Shown here: positions 27,110 to 35,093 of the stretch, in pieces
How the letters are laid out: each line of letters opens with the position of its first letter
How positions within the stretch are numbered: the stretch's first letter is position 1
NCBI GenBank assembly: GCA_028874175.1
Contig: JAPPLN010000005.1
Location: forward strand, 1 to 41,648
Direction of reading: 5' to 3'
DNA length: 41,648 nt
From: Chloroflexota bacterium
GTDB lineage: Bacteria > Chloroflexota > UBA11872
Program-made: the position numbers and the translations under genes
The notes under the pieces: model-generated
Told to the model about the DNA's origin: nothing
Seen by the model: the letters and a program-made list of their open reading frames with translations, nothing else
The model's database searches: none

Positions 27110-27920
27110 AGGGCGTTTTCCGACCGCCCTGGTAGCCCGAAGCGACGTCGAGATTCTTCGACTGGCTGTGCGGGCGCATCCGCATCAGCCAGCCGTTGCG
27201 CTCTGGCGTGCCACCGAATTCGCCATGCTCCGCAACGTGACGTTTGCCGCGCCGGTGCTGGACCTAGGCTGCGGATCCGGTGAAGTCGCGCGCTGCGTCC
27301 TGCGCTCGCACTGGCCGGTCGACGGACTGGAGCTGGTAGCCCGCGAGGCGCGGGTGGCGCACGAATCTGGTGTGTATCGGTCCGTCATGCGTGCGGACGG
27401 AACGGCGCTGCCGGCGGCGTCCGCGGCATACGGCGCCATCTACAGCCACAGCGTGCTGGAACACATCCCGGACGACCAGGGTGCAGTACGCGAAGCCGCT
27501 CGAGCACTTCGGCAGGGCGGACGTTTGGTGTTCACCGTTCCGTCACCTGCCTTCGCGGCGCGCATCGAGGCCGAGTCAGGCGCTGCCGTCCTGGCGGCTA
27601 CGAACGCTCGCCTGGGCCACTATCACTACCGGTCGCTGGAGGAATGGACAGCTTGTCTGGGCGAGCGCGGCCTGGCAGTTGTCGACAGCCACGGACACTT
27701 GCCGGCCGCGACACAGCGAACCTGGCGGTCCCTGGATGAGCTCTTGGTTCGGCGCGTTGGCGGCCGCCGCATCCTTGACTGGATTCGAGGTCTCCAACGG
27801 CGCCGGGTGCTGCCGATGTCACTCTGGGTCGCCATGTGGTCGGCGCTGCTCTGGCGGCCATTTCAACGGCCGGTTGACGAGCCGGGCGGATACCTCATCG
27901 TGGCTGAGCGGCATTCATGA
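27102..27920 (+). CDS. SAM-dependent methyltransferase (class I)
   Basis: This 272-residue protein has the Rossmann SAM motifs: VLDLGCGSGEVAR (motif I), an acidic GLELV after strand 2, YSHSVLEHIPDDQGAVREAARALRQGGRLVFTVPSP (motifs II-III), typical of the methyltransferase-11 group. The C-terminal half is helical and ends with a membrane-leaning segment (LPMSLWVAMWSALLW). Methylation of sugar hydroxyls on the glycan is the most likely role given its neighbours, but a small-molecule substrate cannot be excluded. ATG at 27102 is used; a GTG lies directly before it. The stop overlaps the next gene (ATGA). Confidence 0.83.
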   Translation: MAEGRFPTALVARSDVEILRLAVRAHPHQPAVALWRATEFAMLRNVTFAAPVLDLGCGSGEVARCVLRSHWPVDGLELVAREARVAHESGVYRSVMRADGTALPAASAAYGAIYSHSVLEHIPDDQGAVREAARALRQGGRLVFTVPSPAFAARIEAESGAAVLAATNARLGHYHYRSLEEWTACLGERGLAVVDSHGHLPAATQRTWRSLDELLVRRVGGRRILDWIRGLQRRRVLPMSLWVAMWSALLWRPFQRPVDEPGGYLIVAERHS

Positions 27921-28987
27921 GTGACCTCCGCGTTCTGCACGTGTCGCCAACCTGGTTCGGCGACGAGTCGGTGCGCGGAGGCGGCGAGCGCTACCCGCTG
28001 GAACTGGCGAGCGCGATGCTGCGGCGCACGCCCACTCGCCTGGTCTCGTTTGGCGATCGCCCGGGCCGGCGTCGAGTGGACGGGTTCGACATTGAGGTTT
28101 ACCGGACCTGGCGGCAGCTTCGAGGACGACCATACGATGCGATCGGACCGGGATTCCTGGGCGCTCTGGCATGGGCGAATATCGTCCACTGCCATCAGGC
28201 CAGGTCGGGTCTCACAGGTCTGGCCGCGATGATCGGCCGTCCGCTCGGCAAGCGGATCTTCGTGACGGATCACGGAGGCGGAGGCGTGAATTGGGTGCGG
28301 CGTTTGCGGATTGGCCGCTGGATTGATGCGCAGTTGGCCCAAAGCGAGTTTGCTGCCGCCACGCTGCCGTACGTCGGGCGCAGGGTGGAAGTCATCTATG
28401 CGGGTGTCGACACCGACAAGTACTCCCCAGGTTCCGAGAAGACTCCTGGCCGCGTGGTGTTCGTGGGCCGCCTCCTGCCGCACAAGGGCATCGAGACGGC
28501 GATTCGAGGCTTGCCGGCTGGCGCGACACTAGAGATTTACGGTCGGCCCTATGACGAGCAATACCTGGACTTCCTTCGTTCCGAGGCGCACGCCCGCCCA
28601 GTCCGCATCCACACCGAGGCGTCGGATGACGAGGTCATTGCCGCGATGCGCTCGGCCTGCGCCTTCGTGATGCCGTCGGTCTACGAGGACTACCGTGGAC
28701 GGCGTCAGACGTTGCCCGAACTGGTGGGGCTGGCGCCGCTTGAGGCCATGGCGTGCGGAACGGTGGCCGTTGTTTCGGATGTGGCCGGAATGCCCGAGAT
28801 CATTCCACCGGTTGGTGGAATCATTGTCCCTCCAAGCGATCCGGAGAGGCTGCGTCACGCACTGGCGGCCCTCACGGCTTCAATCGAGCAAGCGTGGATG
28901 CAGGGCACGGCCGCTCGCGAGCATGTGGTGAGCCGCTTCACCTGGTCCGCCGTGGCCGATCGCTGCCTGGCGACCTACACCGCCTAG
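27917..28987 (+). CDS. GT4 glycosyltransferase
   Basis: This 356-residue protein has RVLHVSPTWFGDESVRGGGERYPLELASAML with the glycine-rich loop GGGERY. The middle shows IVHCHQARSG and VTDHGGGGVNWV, and the donor half has VVFVGRLLPHKGIETAIRGL and the EX7E motif ELVGLAPLEAMACGTVAVVS followed by VAGMPEII. It starts with ATG overlapping the methyltransferase stop (ATGA). A 32-base gap separates it from the next glycosyltransferase. Confidence 0.88.
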   Translation: MSDLRVLHVSPTWFGDESVRGGGERYPLELASAMLRRTPTRLVSFGDRPGRRRVDGFDIEVYRTWRQLRGRPYDAIGPGFLGALAWANIVHCHQARSGLTGLAAMIGRPLGKRIFVTDHGGGGVNWVRRLRIGRWIDAQLAQSEFAAATLPYVGRRVEVIYAGVDTDKYSPGSEKTPGRVVFVGRLLPHKGIETAIRGLPAGATLEIYGRPYDEQYLDFLRSEAHARPVRIHTEASDDEVIAAMRSACAFVMPSVYEDYRGRRQTLPELVGLAPLEAMACGTVAVVSDVAGMPEIIPPVGGIIVPPSDPERLRHALAALTASIEQAWMQGTAAREHVVSRFTWSAVADRCLATYTA

Positions 28988-29019
28988 AATCGTTCCGCCC
29001 CTCATTCAGGCCGATCCAA

Positions 29020-30240
29020 ATGCGAATCGCCCTGCTGGCTGACACCTATCCCCCGGACAACCGCGGCGGAGCGGGTGTGGTGGTGGAGCGCCTGGCGGGC
29101 GCGTTTGTGCGGGCGGGACACGACGTGTGTGTTGTTTCCACCACTTCGGGGCGAGGCTCGATTCAAGAGCAGGAGGGCGTGCGCGTGCGGCGACTGCGAT
29201 CGCGCTATCCGGAGCGGTTTCGCAACACCGTGGCCATGGCCAACCCGACGGTCCTGCCAGGCGTGCGTCGTGAACTGGCCGACTTCAAGCCCGACTTGGT
29301 ACACGCGCACAACGTGCATCAGCACCTGTCGTTCGCGACGCTGTCCGCGGCGGCGCGCCTCGGGGTGCCGGTGCTCTATACGGCGCATGACTATCTGCTG
29401 TTTTGCTGCATCAAGTTCATCTGCACCGGCGGGCCGGTCGACTTTCGGCAGCGTTGGTTCAACTGCGCCAAGTGCCAGCGCTTCCGCTGGAACCCGGCCC
29501 GCAACGTTGTGATCGACCACCACATGGCGAAGCACGTAAGTCACCTGTTCGCCATCAGCCGGACGCTACAGACCGCGTTACGTGCCAACGGGTTCGGAGG
29601 CGCCGAGGTCGTCTACAACGGGGTGGACCTGGACTGGTGGGGCGGAGGCGATGGCGCGGCGTTTCGGACGGCACATGGGCTGGACGGGGCGCCGCTGGCG
29701 CTGCTGGCCGCCCGCGTCTCGCGAGAGAAGGGCGCCGAGGCGGCCCTGTACGCACTGGCGCATTCGCAACATCCCGACCTGCGCCTGATGATCGCCGGTG
29801 AGAACCCACGCTATGCGCCCAAACTGCGGCGGCTGGCTGACGATCTAGGCGTGGGCGACCGCCTTCTGCTGCCAGGCTGGATGGAGCCAGAGGCGCTACG
29901 CGACGCCTACGCCGCCGCGACCGTGACGCTGGCGCCTTCGACCTACCCAGACCCGTTCAACCTGACACTCATCGAATCCATGGCGGCGAGTCGCCCGGTC
30001 ATTGCGTCGACTCTTGGGGCTGGTCCCGAGATCGTGTCCGATGGCGCCTGGGGCTACACCGTGGACCCCAACGATGCGTTGGCCTTTGCTGACCGGCTGG
30101 ACCTCGTCGTGAGTGATCCCCGGCATGCGCAGCGACTGGGCGATGCGGGTCAGCAGCGCGCCGCATCGGCGTTTTCCCTCCAACGGCAGGTCGAGCAGAC
30201 GCTCGCACGCTACGACGCCGTGTTGTCCGGCCGCACGTGA
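29020..30240 (+). CDS. GT4 glycosyltransferase with Cys-rich loop
   Basis: This 406-residue protein starts MRIALLADTYPPDNRGGAGVVVERLA, the classic GT4 glycine loop. After VHAHNVHQHLS and YTAHDYLLFCCIKFIC it has further cysteines in NCAKCQRF, a Cys-rich loop shared with a subset of GT4 enzymes that may bind a metal. The donor half has LLAARVSREKGAEAALYAL and the motif DPFNLTLIESMAASRPVIAS, in which Asp replaces the first Glu. The frame is open 89 codons upstream inside the previous gene, but the ATG at 29020 gives the family start. The stop overlaps the next gene (GTGA). Confidence 0.87.
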   Translation: MRIALLADTYPPDNRGGAGVVVERLAGAFVRAGHDVCVVSTTSGRGSIQEQEGVRVRRLRSRYPERFRNTVAMANPTVLPGVRRELADFKPDLVHAHNVHQHLSFATLSAAARLGVPVLYTAHDYLLFCCIKFICTGGPVDFRQRWFNCAKCQRFRWNPARNVVIDHHMAKHVSHLFAISRTLQTALRANGFGGAEVVYNGVDLDWWGGGDGAAFRTAHGLDGAPLALLAARVSREKGAEAALYALAHSQHPDLRLMIAGENPRYAPKLRRLADDLGVGDRLLLPGWMEPEALRDAYAAATVTLAPSTYPDPFNLTLIESMAASRPVIASTLGAGPEIVSDGAWGYTVDPNDALAFADRLDLVVSDPRHAQRLGDAGQQRAASAFSLQRQVEQTLARYDAVLSGRT

Positions 30241-31373
30241 CGACGCGCCGACCGCGCGTTCTTCAAGTCGTGACCTCGCTGGCGGTCGGTGGCGCCCAGC
30301 GGCATCTGCTGGAATTGCTGCCCGGCCTACGCGAGTTCGCAGAGATTGACCTTGTCTACTTTCGCGATCACGACCTGCGCTCAGAGTTTGAGGCGCACGT
30401 AGATGACCTGACGCACATTCCCATGGCTGGTCCGCTTGGTGCCATCCATCTGCCCCGGCTGGCGGCGCAGATCAGGCGCGGTCGCTATGCGCTGGTGCAT
30501 ACGCACTTGCTGCGTGCCGACATGTATGGCGCGCTGGCGGCACGTAGGGTCGGCGTCCGTGCCATCGTGTCCACCAAGCACAACATCGAAACGCGGCTTG
30601 AATCGGCGTCGGCGCGAGCCCTTCACGCGCTGGCGACACGGCCCACGAGGCGCACGATCGCCATTTCCGAAGCGGTCGCTCGTTGGGCGAACCAGCAACT
30701 CGGCGTTCCACGAGATCGTCTGGAGGTCATTAGATATGGGCTGGATCCCGCGCCATTCGCTGGCCTGAGTCGCGCGGCTGCGCGCCACGAACTTGGCGTG
30801 GAGGCAGACATTCCAGTGATCCTCTGCCCTGCACGTCTCGATCCGCAGAAGCGCCACGATGTTCTCCTCCAAGCGTTTGCGCGCGTCCGCCAAAAGCTCG
30901 GTAACGCCCAGTTGCTTTGCGCCGGCGAGACTCAGCTGGGCGGCCCCGCATACCGGGCGCGGCTGCTCCAGCAATCTGACGACCTGGGCCTGCGCGACGC
31001 AGTCCGCTGGCTGGGCGTGCGCTCCGATATGCCGAGCCTGATGGCCGCAGCCGACGTCGTGGTGCTGGCGTCGGACTGGGAGGGCCTGGGACTGGTGGTG
31101 ATGGAAGCTGCCATGGCAAGTCGGCCAGTTGTGGCGACGGCCGTTGGGGGGGTTCCGGAAGTCGTGGAGCACAACCAGACCGGGCTGCTCGTTCCCCAGG
31201 GCGACGAGCAAGCGCTGGCTTCTGAGTTGACGTCAGTCCTGCTCGATACGGAGCGCCGCGTGCGCATGGGCTCCGGCGCGCGACGGCACGCGGCCGCGGC
31301 GTTCGACTTGGAGCGCATGCGTGCTGCTACGCGCGCCCTCTATACGTCAGTCATTCGCGACGCCGCCGCGTAA
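30237..31373 (+). CDS. GT4 glycosyltransferase
   Basis: This 378-residue protein has RVLQVVTSLAVGGAQRHLLELL with the GGAQRH loop, VHTHLLRADMYGALAAR and VSTKHNIETR in the acceptor domain. The donor half has VILCPARLDPQKRHDVLLQAF and the EX7E motif EGLGLVVMEAAMASRPVVATAVGGVPEVV. It starts with GTG in a GTGA overlap. Its TAA stop sits in the loop of a 7-bp hairpin. The 69-base gap after it may mark a transcript boundary. Confidence 0.9.
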   Translation: MTTRRPRVLQVVTSLAVGGAQRHLLELLPGLREFAEIDLVYFRDHDLRSEFEAHVDDLTHIPMAGPLGAIHLPRLAAQIRRGRYALVHTHLLRADMYGALAARRVGVRAIVSTKHNIETRLESASARALHALATRPTRRTIAISEAVARWANQQLGVPRDRLEVIRYGLDPAPFAGLSRAAARHELGVEADIPVILCPARLDPQKRHDVLLQAFARVRQKLGNAQLLCAGETQLGGPAYRARLLQQSDDLGLRDAVRWLGVRSDMPSLMAAADVVVLASDWEGLGLVVMEAAMASRPVVATAVGGVPEVVEHNQTGLLVPQGDEQALASELTSVLLDTERRVRMGSGARRHAAAAFDLERMRAATRALYTSVIRDAAA

Positions 31374-31380
31374 CGCGGCG
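31364..31380 (+). other. 7-bp hairpin enclosing a stop codon
   Basis: CGCCGCG (31364-31370) pairs perfectly with CGCGGCG (31374-31380), and the TAA stop of the preceding glycosyltransferase is the three-base loop. No T tract follows. It is the first of two hairpins in this gap and may shape mRNA decay or ribosome release. Confidence 0.45.
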
Positions 31381-31393
31381 ATTGGCTCGCCGA

Positions 31394-31399
31394 TATACT
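31394..31399 (+). promoter_or_regulatory. Possible -10 element upstream of the epimerase gene
   Basis: TATACT matches the sigma70 -10 consensus at five of six positions. It lies 43 bases before the epimerase ATG. No good -35 is seen at the normal spacing, so confidence is low. A start point near 31406 would place the following hairpin at the very 5' end of the transcript, as also seen at wzm. Confidence 0.35.
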
Positions 31400-31404
31400 C
31401 TCGC

Positions 31405-31428
31405 AGCGCGCGGCTGGCGCGCTTTCTT
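31405..31428 (+). terminator. Terminator-like hairpin before the epimerase gene
   Basis: AGCGCGC (31405-31411) pairs with GCGCGCT (31417-31423) around the loop GGCTG, followed by the T-rich tail TTTCTT (31423-31428). This fits an intrinsic terminator for the upstream glycosyltransferase unit. Alternatively it is a 5' hairpin of the epimerase transcript if the TATACT element just upstream is used. The two readings cannot be separated from sequence. Confidence 0.45.
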
Positions 31429-31442
31429 CACGCGGGACTTTG

Positions 31443-32417
31443 ATGGCGAAGGCAAGCAGCCGTCCTGTAACGCTGGTCACCGGGGCATCGGGGTTCATCG
31501 CCTCCCATCTCTGCGAGTCGCTGCTTGCGCGAGGCCATCGAGTGATCGGCCTCGACGGGATGACTGACAGTTACGACCTCGAACAGAAGCGGGCGAATCT
31601 CAACACACTCCGCCAGCACGAGGATTTCGACTTCGTTGAGGCTCACCTCTTGGACGCCGATCTTGAGCTTGATCAGGTGGTCGAAGGTGTCGAGTACGTG
31701 TTTCACCTGGCCGCCCGCGCCGGCGTCCGCGAGGGTTGGACACCAACGAACTTCCAACGGTACATGCAGGACAACAGCCGCTCGACGCAGCGGCTGGCCG
31801 ACGCTGCGTTGCGCGCCGGCGTCAAACTATTCAGCTTCGCCTCAACGTCCTCGATTTACGGCTTCAATCCCAGGATGCCGACCCCGGAGGACCATCCGCT
31901 GGAGCCGCGATCGTTTTACGCGATGACCAAGTTGCTGGACGAACATCTGCTCGGCTCCTACCACCGTCTGTTTGGACTTCCGGTTGTAGTCGTCAGGTAC
32001 TACACGCTGTTCGGACCGCGCCAGCGGCCCGACATGCTCGTCCACATCGGTCTGAAGGCCATAGCCACCGGCAAGCCGATCACGATCTATGGCGATGGCG
32101 AACAAACGCGGGAGTTGACCTACGTCGCGGACGCGGTCGACGCGCAGGTGCGAGTGTTGGACGCGTTGCCGATCGGAGAGACGTTCAACATTGGTAGTGG
32201 TCCAACCGCTTCGGTCAACGAACTGATCGACACGATGGAGCGTGTAGTCGGCACGCCGGTCGAGCGAATCTACGGCGAGGCTCATCCCGCCGACCAGCTT
32301 CACAGTCAAGCGGATACGTCCAAGGCACGTCGCGTGCTCGGGTTCGAGCCGTCCACGACCATCCACGAGGGAATCGCGGCGGAGTACGCATGGATGCAAG
32401 AGGCGGTGTTGCGCTAG
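31443..32417 (+). CDS. NAD-dependent nucleotide-sugar epimerase (SDR family)
   Basis: This 324-residue extended SDR protein has the NAD-binding motif GASGFIA (residues 14-20), HLAARAGVREGW (88-99), STSSIYG (134-140) and the catalytic Tyr159/Lys163 in YAMTK. The C-terminal half has YYTLFGPRQRPDM, ELTYVADAVDA, NIGSG and RRVLGFEPSTTIHEGI. It resembles UDP-glucuronate or UDP-GlcNAc 4-epimerases, with UDP-glucose 4-epimerase or a 4,6-dehydratase less likely. It is the only nucleotide-sugar enzyme in the locus. The ATG at 31443 follows an in-frame TTG. The next gene starts eight bases after its stop. Confidence 0.88.
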   Translation: MAKASSRPVTLVTGASGFIASHLCESLLARGHRVIGLDGMTDSYDLEQKRANLNTLRQHEDFDFVEAHLLDADLELDQVVEGVEYVFHLAARAGVREGWTPTNFQRYMQDNSRSTQRLADAALRAGVKLFSFASTSSIYGFNPRMPTPEDHPLEPRSFYAMTKLLDEHLLGSYHRLFGLPVVVVRYYTLFGPRQRPDMLVHIGLKAIATGKPITIYGDGEQTRELTYVADAVDAQVRVLDALPIGETFNIGSGPTASVNELIDTMERVVGTPVERIYGEAHPADQLHSQADTSKARRVLGFEPSTTIHEGIAAEYAWMQEAVLR

Positions 32418-32425
32418 CGCAGCCG

Positions 32426-33577
32426 ATGACAGGCCGCCCGATTCGAGTCCTCCAGGTCATGGAGGCCACGATTGGCGGCACGAAGCGCCATCTGCTGGAT
32501 CTCGCCGCGGCGTCCGATCGCCAGTCCTTCCAGTTTGAAGTGGCCTGTCCCCGCGTTCGTTCCGAGCCGCGCGGCGACACCTCGTTCTTCGACGACATGT
32601 CGGCCCTGGGCGTGGAGTTGCACGTCGTGCCGATGGTGCGCGCAATTCGCCCGCTGAGTGATCTGCGGGCGACATGGGCGCTTCTGCGAATTGTCAATCG
32701 CGGGCGCTACGACGTCGTGCACACTCACAGCACCAAAGCCGGCGTAGTTGGTCGGGTGGCCGCCGTGCTCGTGCCTGGGGTGCGAACGGTTCACACCCCC
32801 CACGGGTTCTACTTCCTCAACTTCGCATCACCCCTCGCGCGTGCGCCGCTGCGATGGCTGGAAGTGATTCTTGGACGTCTCACCGCGTGCCTCATTGCCT
32901 TGTCTGAAGGCGAACGAGAGGTTGCCGGCGAACTCGTGACGCCCCGGAAGATTCGGAAAATCCCGCTTACCTTCGCGCCGTTCAAGCCCGTGCCACGCGC
33001 CGAGGCTCGCCGCCGTCTCGGTCTGCCGGCTGGCGCTCCGATCGTTGGAACCACCGCTCGCTTTACTGAACAGAAGGCGCCGTTCGACATCGCCGAGACC
33101 TTTGCAGCGATTTACCGGCAGCGGCCTGACGCTCGATTCCTCTGGACAAACGATGGCGAACTGCGTCCGCACGTGGAAGATCGCCTGCGCGCCCTTGGCG
33201 TGCATGAGGCAACCTCGCTACCAGGGTTTGTGGCGGATGCGCGAACCTTATTGACGGCGATGGACGTCTACTTGCACATGGCCCGCTGGGAGGGTGTGCC
33301 CTACTCCATCATGGAGATCATGACGGCGGGCGTTCCGATTGTTGCAGCTCGAGCCGTCGGCACGACCGACCTTGTGGAGCACGAACGCACGGGACTCTTG
33401 GTCGATCCCGGCGACACGCCAGCGGCCGCCGCGGCGGCGTTGCGCTTGTTGACACACTCAGATGAGGCTCGCACGCTTGCGGGGCAGGCGCGTTCGGCTG
33501 TGGCGGTGTTTCACGATGCCGAGACCATGGCCCGCGCAACCGAAGCGGTATACCGCGAATTGGTGAGGGAGCGCTGA
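32426..33577 (+). CDS. GT4 glycosyltransferase
   Basis: This 383-residue protein begins with IRVLQVMEATIGGTKRHLLDLA, the glycine loop with GGTKRH. The acceptor domain has VVHTHSTKAGVVGRVAA and the HTPHGFYF motif, typical of a GT4 group linked to capsule and exopolysaccharide loci. The donor half has GTTARFTEQKAPFDIAETF and the EX7E motif EGVPYSIMEIMTAGVPIVAARAVGTTDLV. The ATG at 32390 would overlap the epimerase gene by 28 bases; the ATG at 32426, eight bases after that stop, is preferred. The next gene starts one base after its stop. Confidence 0.9.
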   Translation: MTGRPIRVLQVMEATIGGTKRHLLDLAAASDRQSFQFEVACPRVRSEPRGDTSFFDDMSALGVELHVVPMVRAIRPLSDLRATWALLRIVNRGRYDVVHTHSTKAGVVGRVAAVLVPGVRTVHTPHGFYFLNFASPLARAPLRWLEVILGRLTACLIALSEGEREVAGELVTPRKIRKIPLTFAPFKPVPRAEARRRLGLPAGAPIVGTTARFTEQKAPFDIAETFAAIYRQRPDARFLWTNDGELRPHVEDRLRALGVHEATSLPGFVADARTLLTAMDVYLHMARWEGVPYSIMEIMTAGVPIVAARAVGTTDLVEHERTGLLVDPGDTPAAAAAALRLLTHSDEARTLAGQARSAVAVFHDAETMARATEAVYRELVRER

Positions 33578-33578
33578 G

Positions 33579-34994
33579 GTGAGGGAGCGCGCGCGTCTCT
33601 TCGGCGGTGCCCTGGCCGTCGCTGACATCGCGCTCACGCTTCTGGCGCTCTACCTGGCCGACGTCCTGCGGCACACGCTGCCCATTGGCGCCGGCGACGC
33701 CAGTCTGCTCTCCTGGCTAACCGTCCGCGAGTACGTGGTCGTCGGTTTCGTCTGGGCGTTTTTCTTCCGGATGGTCCACCTCTACGACCACCGACGACTG
33801 TTGCGGGTCGTGGACGAAATCCGTGTGCTCATTCCGGCCATCATCTTCGCCACCATCGTTCTGTTTGCGGCCTTCTTTGTGCTCAAGGTCGAATTCCTTT
33901 CGCGTCTGCTCTTCTTGTACTTCATCGCGCTTGATGCGCTGCTGCTCATCAATCTCCGGTGGCTGCTCAACCTGGTGCTGCGAAGCCGCCGGATTTCCGG
34001 ACGCGGCGCCACTCGAGTTCTGATTGTTGGCGCGGGACCCGTTGGCGAGCGCGTGGCGGCAATGATTCGAGAACGACCGTGGTCGGGGTTTCAAGTTGTG
34101 GGCTTCGCTGACGACGATCCCGGCAAGCTGGGCGAACGTATTCACAACGCTCAGGTTCTGGGCGGATGCGATGAACTGTCGGACCTCATCGGACGCTACG
34201 AAGTGGACGACGTACTGATCGCCCTGCCAATGCACGCGCATGAGCGCATGCGAGAGATCGTCGTGGCGTTGGATGCCGTGCCGGTCCGGGTGAGGTTAGT
34301 CCCCGATGTGTTCCACCTGATGGCCGGCCGGGCAATGGCGGAGGACGTATGGGGCCTGCCGCTGATCAGCGTGCGGGCACCGGTGATCACCGGCTTTGAC
34401 CGCTTTGTTAAGAGGGTCTTCGATCTCGTGCTAGCCGGTGTATCGCTCGTGCTCATGGCTCCCGTGCTTGCCGTCCTGGCGGTCGCCGTGTACTTCGATG
34501 GTGGTCGGCCCGTGGTGTTCGCCCAGCGGCGCGTGGGTGAAACCGGCCGAATGTTCACCATGTTCAAGCTACGCACGATGGTTCCCGACGCCGAGAGCCG
34601 TCAGGAGGCGGCGCTCCAGGGCGGTGCGGCTGTAGACGCCGTGTACAAGCCGCTCAACGACCCGCGAGTAACGCGTGTCGGCCGTTTCCTGCGCAGGACC
34701 AGCCTGGACGAGCTACCGCAGCTGTGGAATGTTTTGCGCGGGGAAATGAGCCTGGTAGGCCCGCGGCCGGAGCTTCCGTGGGTCGTGGAACGTTACGAGT
34801 CGTGGCAGCGGCAGCGACTGGCCGTCCTTCCGGGCATCACCGGCTGGTGGCAGGTAAGCGGACGCGGCGAACTCCCGCTGCACGAAAACGTCGAATATGA
34901 CCTCTACTACATCCAGAACTACTCGCCGCTGCTCGATCTGACGATCCTGCTGCGTACCCTTTGGGTGGTCGCGCGCGGGCGCGGCGCCTATTGA
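33579..34994 (+). CDS. Polyprenyl-phosphate sugar-1-phosphate transferase (initiating enzyme)
   Basis: This 471-residue protein is a WbaP/WcaJ-type phosphoglycosyltransferase that transfers a sugar-1-phosphate from a nucleotide sugar to undecaprenyl phosphate, the first step of the glycan. The N-terminal part has about four membrane helices (near 13-30, 52-66, 84-103, 110-133). A Rossmann-like domain follows ([14 protein letters not shown], 147-160). The catalytic domain begins at [10 protein letters not shown] (278-287) and has MFKLRTM (328-334), [24 protein letters not shown] (377-400) and [16 protein letters not shown] is the start, one base after the preceding stop. It is the last gene of the glycan locus; initiating enzymes often sit at an end. 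Confidence 0.93.
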   Translation: MRERARLFGGALAVADIALTLLALYLADVLRHTLPIGAGDASLLSWLTVREYVVVGFVWAFFFRMVHLYDHRRLLRVVDEIRVLIPAIIFATIVLFAAFFVLKVEFLSRLLFLYFIALDALLLINLRWLLNLVLRSRRISGRGATRVLIVGAGPVGERVAAMIRERPWSGFQVVGFADDDPGKLGERIHNAQVLGGCDELSDLIGRYEVDDVLIALPMHAHERMREIVVALDAVPVRVRLVPDVFHLMAGRAMAEDVWGLPLISVRAPVITGFDRFVKRVFDLVLAGVSLVLMAPVLAVLAVAVYFDGGRPVVFAQRRVGETGRMFTMFKLRTMVPDAESRQEAALQGGAAVDAVYKPLNDPRVTRVGRFLRRTSLDELPQLWNVLRGEMSLVGPRPELPWVVERYESWQRQRLAVLPGITGWWQVSGRGELPLHENVEYDLYYIQNYSPLLDLTILLRTLWVVARGRGAY

Positions 34995-35073
34995 TCAGCG
35001 GCCTATTCGGGCAGCACGGATCAGGTCGTTCAACAGCCCGAGACCGTGAGCCGACTTCCCCTCTATCCGCCCG

Positions 35074-35093
35074 CCCGAGGCTAGTCCTTCGGG
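35074..35093. other. Bulged hairpin between convergent genes
   Basis: CCCGAGG (35074-35080) pairs with CCTTCGGG (35086-35093) with one bulged base and a five-base loop that contains the stop codon of the minus-strand oxidoreductase. Neither strand has a T tract. It may act as a weak bidirectional terminator. The 86-base gap between the convergent genes holds nothing else recognisable. Confidence 0.3.

Noticed and set aside
28985-28990. TAGAAT resembling a -10 element before the GT4 gene at 29020
   Set aside because: Its first three bases are the stop codon of the preceding gene, and there is no -35, so a chance match is likely.
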